DNA of 64,000 nucleotides from Ruminimicrobiellum sp045223915 (lineage in GTDB: Bacteria; Elusimicrobiota; Endomicrobiia; Endomicrobiales; Endomicrobiaceae): the NCBI GenBank assembly GCA_045223915.1, contig JBGUZU010000037.1:1-64000 (forward strand), read 5' to 3'. The translations under genes were made by a program, and so were the position numbers. The notes under the pieces are model-generated. The model saw only the letters and a list, made by a program, of their open reading frames with translations, had not been told where the DNA came from and searched no databases. Of this stretch, positions 45,201 to 50,667 are shown piece by piece. How positions within the stretch are numbered: the first letter of the stretch is position 1; every line of letters begins with the position of its first letter.

Positions 45201-45280
45201 AACAAGATATTATAGATATGGGTAACTTAACCGGTGAAGAAAGTCTTGAAAATATCAAAGCAATACTTAGAGCAGCATAA
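36257..45280 (+). CDS. Giant exported fusion: TIKI/ChaN-like N-terminus, repeats, PGI domain, phosphohexomutase domain, TIM-barrel-like C-terminus
   Basis: The 3007 residues run as follows. A signal peptide (1-40, ending AYAAM). An IQDLHSH domain (about 55-500) with H85, E113 (LEGA) and H488 (GGFH). Three related units of about 80 residues (about 797-1105). A full phosphoglucose isomerase (about 1145-1670) with the catalytic Arg, Glu, His, Gln and Lys kept. A phosphoglucomutase/phosphomannomutase domain (about 1764-2338) with FGTAGVRG, the catalytic Ser in TASHNP (near 1869), metal-binding DVDGDR (near 2034), ESSGG and RPSGTEP. A C-terminal region (2340-3007) with a TIM-barrel-like stretch (IIISADD...LKVMFNYAFDL...GLQVDLSQS). 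Two glycolytic-type enzymes on an exported protein are odd. GGGGAG precedes the ATG. The frame is continuous. The TIKI/ChaN match is inferred from motif spacing. Confidence 0.75.
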   Translation: MNILKSVKKKLKNFSLKKITAIFTTVCFVFSIVSVQTAYAAMPVSNVSVPTNLPSKTLIPFNLGRITDAYYSNSGDIVINIQDLHSHEQTQRNISSILSILDKNFGLKDIYLEGATGTVNTQWLSDIKDNSTKQKVLNTLLANGRLTGGEYFAVQTNRNNIIKGLEDKNLYSKNFKILSDMYNKETEIKNYISVLNNLFNKKSEQYISDENKKINKIIESYKQEKIKTNKYIEFLLKKAQKTDINLSKYGTIIKFAQIISKQKAFDVKKLNGEIAELLTELKEKLNFREYKALTEKANKKEFEVEFYFDLLKKAKDLNLLTDKKYTNTGAFLEYLVLNQNINTINLANEEKLFVNELKDKFAKTQAEKDMYFLQQNLEYLSQYLTNKMTAKDYESFSKNLPKFKLLWEKHIDIDNLTNLTEYFDLADNFYKNNVERNRVFIKSVFGKKANNPVDGLRIKNASINHKDKVLDAIANGRKIHVVITGGFHTYGFNKLLEDENINHIVITPNVTEETTTAETLYKNVFNEQYDITSTTFANMPVSQIIALLNKGEIKDIKAVGNSVEIEYVSGAKETLSDLSQQQAEDETLTTEQAKLVADVIIDIQELRRINRENAKIQLQDGVATISTIDVEKRIKSGLEKITDETLRTTLEEKAQDNLPAQALTNDAVRNKGWYKFLTKLGLISIRESLVAIAEQRDFDNIFREEILGRISDSRETAREKFLQEHEYYGEQEDVTIGLNNAVTSVIDAMNEAYEKIFGYFGIHSIAQLAAKIAGAKKHKQYNIAAYTKDIDSLLTKAEQKTYKVGFNVYFEISGMQVNFTTKDGNGNKFIMTTAPTKAKAFNNVVRKAAEQIIKECGLDRNQTNLAIYLIRQNLASRGMSTDKLVTEVSPEELAAKKTVISKRTNKPFEMRKPKRGEYKFTVIIPGINNTAELADFQTVYAKSPRQALFEVIYQICMATEKGILVDGMFENLKFSQDNITAIATAISNTFDDSKLPKTIKNVKANNAPVLNDNVVPQQIGQPKQGEKTYRVVIPNFNDRPGLEAYQYVYAADEKKAIEQAVLAIIKAKERDEIRGGYYSYRAVNRENKNAILEALEKDGTATVEEIVYKGLTSSQSFGKIAGYVKKNMKSIRDLFSKDQDRGTKFSRTLDLGKGQTLLFDFSKTNIDDDMLKLFEDLLKEAQFEQRRNSMLSGETYNLTEQRSVLHSALRNITTDKNGKLKAKAPIYVDGKDVMPDVVRVLNQMKGFSDKIISGQWKGVTGKTITDVVSIGIGGSDLGPRMATEALSTFRKGPNVHFVSNVDPNDIDSTLNALGLDPETTLFIIESKTFTTEETITNATLAKKWITDNLGTDPKVIAKHFVAVSTNKEKVSEFGIDTNNMFEFWNWVGGRFSVWSAVGLPLMCSVGFDNFIEFLSGANEIDENFKNNNLEENIPVLMAILNVLERNFLDRNAYAILPYNRYLKLFTSHIQQVYMESLGKSVDIQGNRITDYSTGSEIYGTAGTDAQHSYLQEHHQGTDIIPVDFIGFAQTSDTITDETMQESHKRLLANMLAQASAMAFGRTYEETVAKLMEEGLDEQAAREDAKAKIFDGNRPSTIMMFDKLTPRTLGALTALYEDMVATLGIIWNVNAFDQMGVQLGKVNAKETFKSLKGEDVKSDSSTSNMVNFILKTLASATVPTMTSNVASNIISTAKKATTSVQEEQTNLQKLLSQLTDSPNDVELISAVEVMAKAGFNEKYIEKLLSQYLELRNGNIPQAIYSKTEQIKFGTAGVRGIMGEEVDFLDMVIITQAISNVISEIASKQNIEPKDIKVLVGGDSRFLSKQFAEIVSKILAANDINVVISSDDIPSPTISYYTRADGFTLSINITASHNPKEHNGYKITLGDGGQAGTDVTTMIENEIKNIQDQLAVNTDPEINIVKESDKITSIDVKTTFIEAFKKMITGIFGIDNDASLKNFRQKAKEWTIVVDPKNGATKKYYYEILKFFGFNIVMINDTVDPTFGGQKPEPSFENTKQLREKVKSITEDNLLGISTDVDGDRFAVVDKDGNFVTANEIGTILLNFRLQTLFDNLISELNAARGNKEKQNEILKNFLGRKLIVPRNCATTHVLDDLASKLVSDYSDKLKAFNLDSELTEQFKNCVDVKEVNVGFKYFAQAKHNAEDNGDLFLLGVESSGGISIAEWIYDKCGFLANIMLLFVLVENSKQPKDILSDVYSDISYAPQGIETTIKFREIVAEDSDFDTPEKISAEAKKRQENLMSTLLKIKQNANTSSIKNLFANIDKGLVIQEIRTNDGIKIIFENGTWLLIRPSGTEPIVRIFDETKGNKELSDKLVAFVTENGGQTLVDAIDSAVEKESKLLQVNFELFKKTVINSIKALQRLTYSILFKDNMEYTIVANATDLARIKEAELLSNSGIKVNLVLIGETSLIQETSSRISTADGDLAFGLISQPNNNLTVYGYDDNSYGQTVDISNITEQDALIAMLQHINDNSQRELKLLDLPENLNKNIVTADVEESAKRMFSTVGVGKTVLNIFSDALKAKKKQTDDMFIKPSLVASNLSAEQIDSFSQEDISRLVTQGVTTIIISADDKLLQDKSQALKGLLQAAHDNGLKVMFNYAFDLNNMTINELENWISSFDNTFQQFKENGGIDGLQVDLSQSGVLASNPKVLSLLSDLSKIVNEQNVGSFLAMKMPSDIYPTEFLITFNNEGIKLVADYDSPLVSVGLANLKTENMIINISADKNGFISIPKLSTVFENNKVSMLSFDSPILEAIDTSDGFSFNGLTITRFISSIFETTPEGQSMRGINKGRNFVINRESIINEDLLQSLCTMYISDKLDVTQINAMLATNFKENISKYELKGFVEGLLEASELKKINATDVSFDKEEYSNLLMETLLNYRIAKGTSFQESDINKDLEQALDIDKFRAEFQPKIREVYNILNGRFENKVDTVINTLSALSDNPELNAQERAMVLEGLLLLLLGYAKQDIIDMGNLTGEESLENIKAILRAA

Positions 45281-45295
45281 TCAATTTCACAAAAG

Positions 45296-45334
45296 AAAAT
45301 GCACTCCTCTCAAAAAGAGGGGTGCATTTTTTAT
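45296..45334 (+). terminator. Intrinsic terminator after the giant gene
   Basis: AAAATGCACTCCTCT (45296-45310) pairs with AGAGGGGTGCATTTT (45316-45330), with one G-T pair, followed by TTTT. Confidence 0.9.
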
Positions 45335-45374
45335 TTGTAAAAGGTTTGTATCCTTACAAAAACAAAATCGAAAT

Positions 45375-45445
45375 GTCAAGAAAATTCTTCTTGACAAAAT
45401 CAATATGTATGTTATATCATTACAACAACACACAATATATAGTAT
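45375..45445 (+). promoter_or_regulatory. nrdR-nrdJ promoter with palindromic operator and NrdR box
   Basis: TTGACA (45391-45396) and TATATC (45413-45418) form a promoter with a 16-bp spacer. A perfect inverted repeat, GTCAAGAA (45375-45382) and TTCTTGAC (45388-45395), overlaps the -35 box. ACACAATATATAGTAT (45430-45445) matches the NrdR-box consensus well. A weaker second site, AACATTATACTTTCAT (45451-45466), lies two helical turns away. By family knowledge NrdR would repress its own operon here when dATP is high. Confidence 0.55.
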
Positions 45446-45489
45446 AAATTCAACATTATACTTTCATTACAAAAAATGAGGTTTAAACT

Positions 45490-45978
45490 ATGAAATGTCC
45501 TTTTTGCGGTAGCTTTGACGGTCAAGTTTTAGATTCCAGACCCATAGAACATACTTCAGCTATTAGAAGAAGAAGACAATGTAACCAATGTAAAAAAAGA
45601 TATACCACCTATGAAAAACCGGAAGATATAACTCTTATGGTTATCAAATCGGACAGCAGAAGAGAACCTTTTGACAGAAAAAAACTTTGGGCTGCTATAT
45701 CAAGAGCTTGCGTAAAAAGACCTGTTTCTACCGAAACTATAGAAAAAATGGTTTCAGAGGTGGAAACGGAAATAAGCGATTACATTATGGAAGTACCATC
45801 TTCCGTAATAGGACAAAAAACATTACAAAAGTTATTGGATATCGATACGGTTGCATATATAAGATTTGCTTCCGTATACAATAAATTTGCCGATATGAAC
45901 GATTTTATGACGGAATTAAAGAAATTAAAGAAAGAACACGATAAAAGCAAAACAAAGAAAAATAAAGAAAAAAATTAA
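45490..45978 (+). CDS. nrdR: Transcriptional repressor NrdR
   Basis: NrdR represses ribonucleotide reductase genes in response to ATP/dATP. The zinc ribbon uses C3, C6, C31 and C34 with HTSAIRRRRQC between, and an ATP-cone domain fills about 46-135. The 162 residues are typical with a Lys-rich tail. It lies 17 nt upstream of the reductase gene it presumably controls, and a NrdR-box-like site lies in the shared promoter. Confidence 0.96.
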   Translation: MKCPFCGSFDGQVLDSRPIEHTSAIRRRRQCNQCKKRYTTYEKPEDITLMVIKSDSRREPFDRKKLWAAISRACVKRPVSTETIEKMVSEVETEISDYIMEVPSSVIGQKTLQKLLDIDTVAYIRFASVYNKFADMNDFMTELKKLKKEHDKSKTKKNKEKN

Positions 45979-45995
45979 TATATTTTGGAGGAAAA

Positions 45996-48323
45996 ATGCC
46001 TACACTAAAGGAAAAACTGTTAGAGAGAAGTAAACCGGCTCTAAACGAAAATGCGATGAAGGTTTTATCGAAAAGATACCTAAAAAAAGATAATGACGGA
46101 AATCCTATAGAAGAACCTAATGATTTGTTTCTTAGAGTTGCCGAAAATATAGCTCAAGCAGATAAAATTTATGATAAAAATGCAAAACTTGACGACGTAA
46201 TAGAAGAATTTTTTACAATGATGTCCGCTTTGGATTTTTTACCCAATTCTCCTACATTGATGAATGCGGGAAGACCGTTACAACAACTTTCAGCATGTTT
46301 TGTTTTGCCTGTTGAAGATTCAATGGATTCCATATTCGAAACTTTAAAAAATACAGCATTAATTCATAAATCGGGAGGAGGAACAGGTTTTTCTTTTTCA
46401 AGATTAAGACCTTCAAACGACAGTGTAAGATCAACAAACGGTGTATCTTCCGGCCCTGTATCTTTTATGCAGGTATTTAATGCCGCAACGGAAGCCATCA
46501 AACAAGGGGGAACAAGAAGAGGAGCAAACATGGGTATGCTCAGAATAGACCATCCCGACATAATGCAATTTATTACATGTAAAGATATAACGACAAATCT
46601 TACCAACTTTAATATATCCGTTGCATTAACGAAAGAATTTATGGATGCAGTTGAAGCAGACAAAGAATATAATTTATATAATCCGAGAACAAAAGAAGTT
46701 TCCGGAAGATTAAAAGCAAGAGAAGTATTCGATAAAATCGTAACTCAGGCATGGAAAAACGGTGAACCGGGAATCGTGTTTATCGACAGAATGAATGATG
46801 CAAATCCTACTCCTGAAATAGGAATGATAGAATCCACAAATCCTTGCGGAGAACAACCGTTACTTCCTTATGAAGCTTGTAATTTAGGTTCCATCAATTT
46901 ATCTCATTTTATTAAAAACAATAAAATCGATTGGAAGAAATTGGAACAAACGGTAAAATCGGCCGTTCATTTCCTGGATAATGTTATCGATATGAACAAT
47001 TATCCTATACCTAAAATCGGAGAAATTACAAGATCCAACAGAAAAATAGGGTTGGGTGTTATGGGTTGGGCTGATATGTTGTTCCAACTTAAAATACCTT
47101 ATAATTCCCAGGAAGGCGTAATGTTAGCCGAAAAAGTGATGTCTTTCATTGAAGATGTGTCTCATAAAGCATCGGAAGAAATAGCATCAAAAAGAGGAGC
47201 TTTCCCTAATTTCAAACAAAGTGTATACAAAGACGGAAATCCTATAAGAAATGCAACAACTACAACAATTGCTCCTACCGGAACAATCGGACTTATAGCA
47301 AATGCTTCCGGCGGTGTAGAACCTTTATTTGCTTTGGTTTATAAGAGAGCAAATTGCTTGGATAAAGCAGAAATGTTTATTGTAAATCCTTACTTTGAAA
47401 AAGCAATAAAAGATGCGGGAATTTATTCGGAAGAATTGATGACAAAAATAGCACAGGAAGGAACAATTCAACATATTAAAGAAATTCCCGAAGAAATAAA
47501 AAGAGTGTTTGTTACCGCTCATGATATTTTACCTGAAGATCACATAAGAATGCAGGCTGCATTCCAAAAGTATGTAGATAATGCCGTATCTAAGACGGTT
47601 AATTTCACACACGATGCAACAAAAGAAGATGTTAGTAAAGCTTATATCTTATCTTATAAATTAGGTTGTAAAGGTGTTACCGTTTACAGAGACGGTTCAA
47701 GACAGGATCAGGTATTAATCTCCGCAAACACGAATAAAGATAAGAAAGAAGAAAAGCCGATATCTGCAGCCGAAGCGGAAGTAAAGAAAGACAGAATCAG
47801 ACCGAAGAGAGTTATGGGATCAACATTGTTAATGCATACCGGTTGCGGAAAGATGTATGTAACGATAAACGAAGATAAAGAAGGTGTTTTTGAAGTATTC
47901 ACTCAGCTCGGTAAATCCGGCGGTTGTACGGCAACACAATCCGAAGCTATTGCAAGACTTATTTCTCTTGCATTAAGATCAAGAGTTGATACGGCAAGAA
48001 TAATAGAACAATTAAAAGGAATAAGATGTCCTTCTCCGACACTTACCGAGGGTGGAGCAATTCTTTCTTGTCCGGATGCTATAGCAAAAGCACTTGAGTC
48101 TTATATTTCCGAAAAAGAAATGCCAAACTTATTTAATAATGAGCAATCTGCAAATTCCGTTGCACCGACATCGGGAAAAAAAACCGAAGTAAAAGTATAT
48201 CAGTCTAAAGGTACGGGAAACTCAGAAGGAACTTGTCCTCAATGTCCCGAATGCGGAGAAATGTTGGAATTCGCCGAAGGTTGTGTAGTTTGTAAATCCT
48301 GCGGTTATTCAAAATGTTTCTAA
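45996..48323 (+). CDS. nrdJ: Ribonucleoside-diphosphate reductase, adenosylcobalamin-dependent (class II)
   Basis: This single-subunit reductase makes deoxyribonucleotides with adenosylcobalamin as radical source. The 775 residues include FLPNSPTLMNAGRPLQQLSACFVLP (residues about 75-99), the finger-loop NPCGE with its cysteine near 284, and GLGVMGWADMLF. A C-terminal TSCPD-like region (ILSCPDAIAKAL) and a zinc-ribbon tail with CPQCPECG and CVVCKSCG follow. There is no N-terminal ATP cone, so allosteric activity control by dATP may be absent and left to NrdR. No cobalamin genes or riboswitch are seen in the window. GGAGG precedes the ATG. Confidence 0.95.
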   Translation: MPTLKEKLLERSKPALNENAMKVLSKRYLKKDNDGNPIEEPNDLFLRVAENIAQADKIYDKNAKLDDVIEEFFTMMSALDFLPNSPTLMNAGRPLQQLSACFVLPVEDSMDSIFETLKNTALIHKSGGGTGFSFSRLRPSNDSVRSTNGVSSGPVSFMQVFNAATEAIKQGGTRRGANMGMLRIDHPDIMQFITCKDITTNLTNFNISVALTKEFMDAVEADKEYNLYNPRTKEVSGRLKAREVFDKIVTQAWKNGEPGIVFIDRMNDANPTPEIGMIESTNPCGEQPLLPYEACNLGSINLSHFIKNNKIDWKKLEQTVKSAVHFLDNVIDMNNYPIPKIGEITRSNRKIGLGVMGWADMLFQLKIPYNSQEGVMLAEKVMSFIEDVSHKASEEIASKRGAFPNFKQSVYKDGNPIRNATTTTIAPTGTIGLIANASGGVEPLFALVYKRANCLDKAEMFIVNPYFEKAIKDAGIYSEELMTKIAQEGTIQHIKEIPEEIKRVFVTAHDILPEDHIRMQAAFQKYVDNAVSKTVNFTHDATKEDVSKAYILSYKLGCKGVTVYRDGSRQDQVLISANTNKDKKEEKPISAAEAEVKKDRIRPKRVMGSTLLMHTGCGKMYVTINEDKEGVFEVFTQLGKSGGCTATQSEAIARLISLALRSRVDTARIIEQLKGIRCPSPTLTEGGAILSCPDAIAKALESYISEKEMPNLFNNEQSANSVAPTSGKKTEVKVYQSKGTGNSEGTCPQCPECGEMLEFAEGCVVCKSCGYSKCF

Positions 48324-48343
48324 AATATTTTTATAAATAAATT

Positions 48344-48377
48344 ATAGGTTACGGTTTTGTATTAAGCCGTAACCTAT
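48344..48377. other. Perfect 11-bp hairpin overlapping the promoter of the next gene
   Basis: ATAGGTTACGG (48344-48354) and CCGTAACCTAT (48367-48377) form a perfect stem with a 12-nt loop. It is not followed by a T-run. Its right arm overlaps TATATC (48375-48380), a -10-like box 9 nt before the ATG at 48390. It could be a U-less terminator for nrdJ or an operator. Confidence 0.5.
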
Positions 48378-48389
48378 ATCCACATAAAA

Positions 48390-48872
48390 ATGTTAAAACG
48401 AATTATTTTATTATTATTTCTGGTTACAGTCATAATTTCTTGTGTAAAAAATAATAATGCACAAGATATGATTTTCGATTTTTATAACCGATATTTATCG
48501 TCTTCTCTTACAGAAGACGAAAGGTATGAATTAATAAAAAGCTATTGTTCACAAAACATGTTGGAATCATTAGATATTTTATATTCGTTTGACGAAGAAG
48601 AAGGTCTGATAATAGGTATAGATTACGATCCTTTCTTGAATGCCCAGGATTTTTTCCCGATAAATGATATAAAAATAGAAAAAGCGGGAGAAAACAAATA
48701 TAACATATCACGGAATAACACAAATAATACTATCGTGATTAATGTTATAAAAAATAAAAACAATTGGAAAATAGATTCTTTTGATATTGACAGATTTGAA
48801 CAAATAAAAAAAGATGTTATCGACTATTGGAACAAAAAAGGAAAAGATATTCCAAAAATGTTCAGTAAATAA
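48390..48872 (+). CDS. DUF3828-type lipoprotein
   Basis: This 160-residue protein has a lipoprotein signal (VIISC, cysteine at residue 18). Its IDYDPFLNAQDF (about 76-87) is the hallmark of DUF3828 proteins such as Escherichia coli YbjP, whose role is not established. An N-terminal FYNRYLSSSL...LIKSYCSQNMLESL region and a C-terminal VIKNKNNWKIDSFDI complete the domain. It stands between nrdJ and dcd with no clear functional link. The start is supported by the signal peptide and a -10-like box 9 nt upstream. Confidence 0.78.
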   Translation: MLKRIILLLFLVTVIISCVKNNNAQDMIFDFYNRYLSSSLTEDERYELIKSYCSQNMLESLDILYSFDEEEGLIIGIDYDPFLNAQDFFPINDIKIEKAGENKYNISRNNTNNTIVINVIKNKNNWKIDSFDIDRFEQIKKDVIDYWNKKGKDIPKMFSK

Positions 48873-48899
48873 TTTTTATATACTATCGGAGGGAACAAA

Positions 48900-49454
48900 A
48901 TGGCAAAAAGTGATAAATGGATAAAGAAAATGGCCATAGAGAAAAAAATGATAGAACCTTTTGAGCCGGAACAGGTAAGAAAGGGAATTTCTTACGGAAC
49001 GTCGTCCTACGGATATGATTTCCGTATTTCCAATGAATTTAAAATTATGCAGAAAAACACCGACGGTTCTTTTATTGACCCGAAAAAAATAGATCCGAAT
49101 TTATTCAAAGATGTAAAAGTTGATGATTTTATAATTTTGCAACCGCAAACGGTAGTACTTGCAAAAACCGTAGAATATTTTAGAATACCGAGAGATATCA
49201 TAACCATAGCTTTCGGTAAATCAACCTATGCAAGATGCGGTATTATGGTTAACATAACACCTTTCGAACCGGAATGGGAAGGTTACGCGACAATAGCAAT
49301 ATCAAATATAAGTTCCATGCCCGTAAAAATTTATGCCAACGAGGGTATAGGACAACTTTTGTTTTTGGGCGCGGACGAAATATGCGAAACTTCTTATGCG
49401 GATAAAAAGGGAAAATATCAAGCACAGAAAGCGATAACTACAGCCAAGATTTGA
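48900..49454 (+). CDS. dcd: dCTP deaminase
   Basis: Dcd deaminates dCTP to dUTP, feeding thymidylate synthesis. The 184 residues show GTSSYGYDFRIS (about 33-44), GKSTYARCGIMVN (about 105-117) with substrate contacts, and the catalytic Glu in EPEWEGYAT (about 122-130). It could also be the bifunctional dCTP deaminase/dUTPase type, which I cannot separate by eye. GGAGGG precedes the ATG. Its closeness to nrdJ groups two deoxynucleotide genes. Confidence 0.93.
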   Translation: MAKSDKWIKKMAIEKKMIEPFEPEQVRKGISYGTSSYGYDFRISNEFKIMQKNTDGSFIDPKKIDPNLFKDVKVDDFIILQPQTVVLAKTVEYFRIPRDIITIAFGKSTYARCGIMVNITPFEPEWEGYATIAISNISSMPVKIYANEGIGQLLFLGADEICETSYADKKGKYQAQKAITTAKI

Positions 49455-49613
49455 AGATTAGAAGATTAGAAGATTGGAAGATTAGAGGATTAGAAGCAAT
49501 AGCCGAAAGTTGAAAGCTGAAAATTTATTGTAAAAATTCATTTTGTGAATTTTTTGTGTTTATTTTCACCGGAAACGACAAACTACAAACCATGAACAAT
49601 AAACTGTTTTAGG
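49454..49613. repeat. GAAGATTAG tandem words and A/T hairpin upstream of pstS
   Basis: From the dcd stop codon, at least four GAAGATTAG/GAAGATTGG units run to about 49495. A TTGAAAGCTGAAAA word and the perfect hairpin AAAAATTCA-TTTTG-TGAATTTTT (49532-49554) follow, then AACGACAAACTACAAAC. No ORF is evident. Confidence 0.6.
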
Positions 49614-49642
49614 TTGAAAAAACATACATAAAATAATAGAAT
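49614..49642 (+). promoter_or_regulatory. pst operon promoter, leaderless geometry
   Basis: TTGAAA (49614-49619), 17 bp and TAGAAT (49637-49642). The pstS ATG lies 9 nt after the -10 box, with no Shine-Dalgarno. I see no clear Pho box upstream. Confidence 0.6.
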
Positions 49643-49651
49643 AGATATAAT

Positions 49652-50527
49652 ATGCATAATACTAAAATTCATATTGCATTTCTTGCCGTATTTTGTATTC
49701 TGTTTTCTTGTTCTAATCAACAGGGAAAGAATATTAATGCCGGTATGCAAATAAAAGGTTCCGATACCATAGTAAATTTAGTTCAGGTATGGGCGGAAAA
49801 ATTCAGCCAAATTAACGACGGAAAGAATGTAGGTGTTACCGGTGGCGGAACGGGAACCGGTTTTGCCGCTTTGTTAAATAACACCTGTGATATCGCAATG
49901 GCATCAAGACAGGTTGAAGAAAATGAAATTAATTTAGCTAAAAAACAAAATATAACTTACAAAGAGTTTATTGTCGGTCTTGACGGATTAGCCGTTTTGG
50001 TTAACAAAAATAATCCGATAAATGACATTTCAATCAATCAATTACGTGATATTTTTATGGCAAAAATTACAAATTGGAAAGAAGTAGGCGGGGAAGACAG
50101 ACCTATAGTTTTGTTATCGAGAGAAAGTAATTCCGGAACTCATATGTTCTTTAAAGAAACTGTTATAAGATTAGGTGATATTAACAGTAAAGACGAATTT
50201 TCTCCTAAAGCGTTACTTATGCCTTCTTCTCAAGCAATAGTTGATGAAATTTATCAAAATCCTAACGCTATAGGATATGCGGGAATAGGTTTTATGAATG
50301 ACCAAACAAAAGCTCTTTCCGTATCTGCACAGAACTCAATAGAATATTTTTATCCTACAATAGAAAATGTTATGTACGGAAGATATCCTATTTCAAGACC
50401 GTTGTACTTATATACTAACGGAGAACCGAAAGGTATAGTAAAAGACTTTATAGATTATGCATTATCCGAAGAAGGACAGAAAGTTGTAGTGGAAACAGCT
50501 TTCGTACCTATAAAGACAGAAAAATAG
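49652..50527 (+). CDS. pstS: Phosphate ABC transporter, substrate-binding lipoprotein PstS
   Basis: PstS captures phosphate outside the inner membrane for the PstCAB importer. The 291 residues begin with a lipoprotein signal (ILFSC, C20). The phosphate-binding blocks are GSDTIVNLVQ (34-43), TGGGTGTGFAALLN (about 63-76) and SRESNSGTHMFF (about 151-162). Fixation by a lipid anchor fits either an inner-membrane or outer-membrane location. The operon continues with pstC, pstA, two pstB genes and phoU. Confidence 0.95.
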   Translation: MHNTKIHIAFLAVFCILFSCSNQQGKNINAGMQIKGSDTIVNLVQVWAEKFSQINDGKNVGVTGGGTGTGFAALLNNTCDIAMASRQVEENEINLAKKQNITYKEFIVGLDGLAVLVNKNNPINDISINQLRDIFMAKITNWKEVGGEDRPIVLLSRESNSGTHMFFKETVIRLGDINSKDEFSPKALLMPSSQAIVDEIYQNPNAIGYAGIGFMNDQTKALSVSAQNSIEYFYPTIENVMYGRYPISRPLYLYTNGEPKGIVKDFIDYALSEEGQKVVVETAFVPIKTEK

Positions 50528-50632
50528 AAGATTGGAAGATTGGAAGATTGGAAGATTGGAAGATTGGATGATTGGCAACGACAAAGGCAAAAACGACAAC
50601 GACGAACGGCAAAAGATTGGAAGATTGGAAAA
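50524..50632. repeat. GAAGATTGG tandem array between pstS and pstC
   Basis: Five near-perfect GAAGATTGG units follow the pstS stop (50527-50572), then CAACGACAAAGGCAAAAACGAC-type words, then two more units (about 50614-50631). The array lies inside the operon, is free of coding signs, and is the longest of this word family in the window. Its unit copy number may vary between strains. Confidence 0.7.
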
Positions 50633-50667
50633 ATTGTAACAATAACGATAAAACAACAACAGTAAAA

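Noticed and set aside
36257..45280. Giant gene as an assembly error joining several genes
   Set aside because: The frame is uninterrupted for 9 kb, base and codon use are even, and two further proteins with the same N-terminal head occur in the window. Long reads would still be a fair check.
45234..45479. 81-residue ORF after the giant gene
   Set aside because: It runs through the end of the giant gene in another frame, its terminator hairpin and the nrdR promoter region, and has no ribosome-binding site.
50524..50632. CRISPR array
   Set aside because: Units are 9 bp and contiguous without spacers, and no cas gene is present. It is a tandem word array.
50572..50667. Longer PstC N-terminus from TTG 50572
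   Set aside because: It only translates the repeat words. The natural hydrophobic start follows the ATG at 50668.
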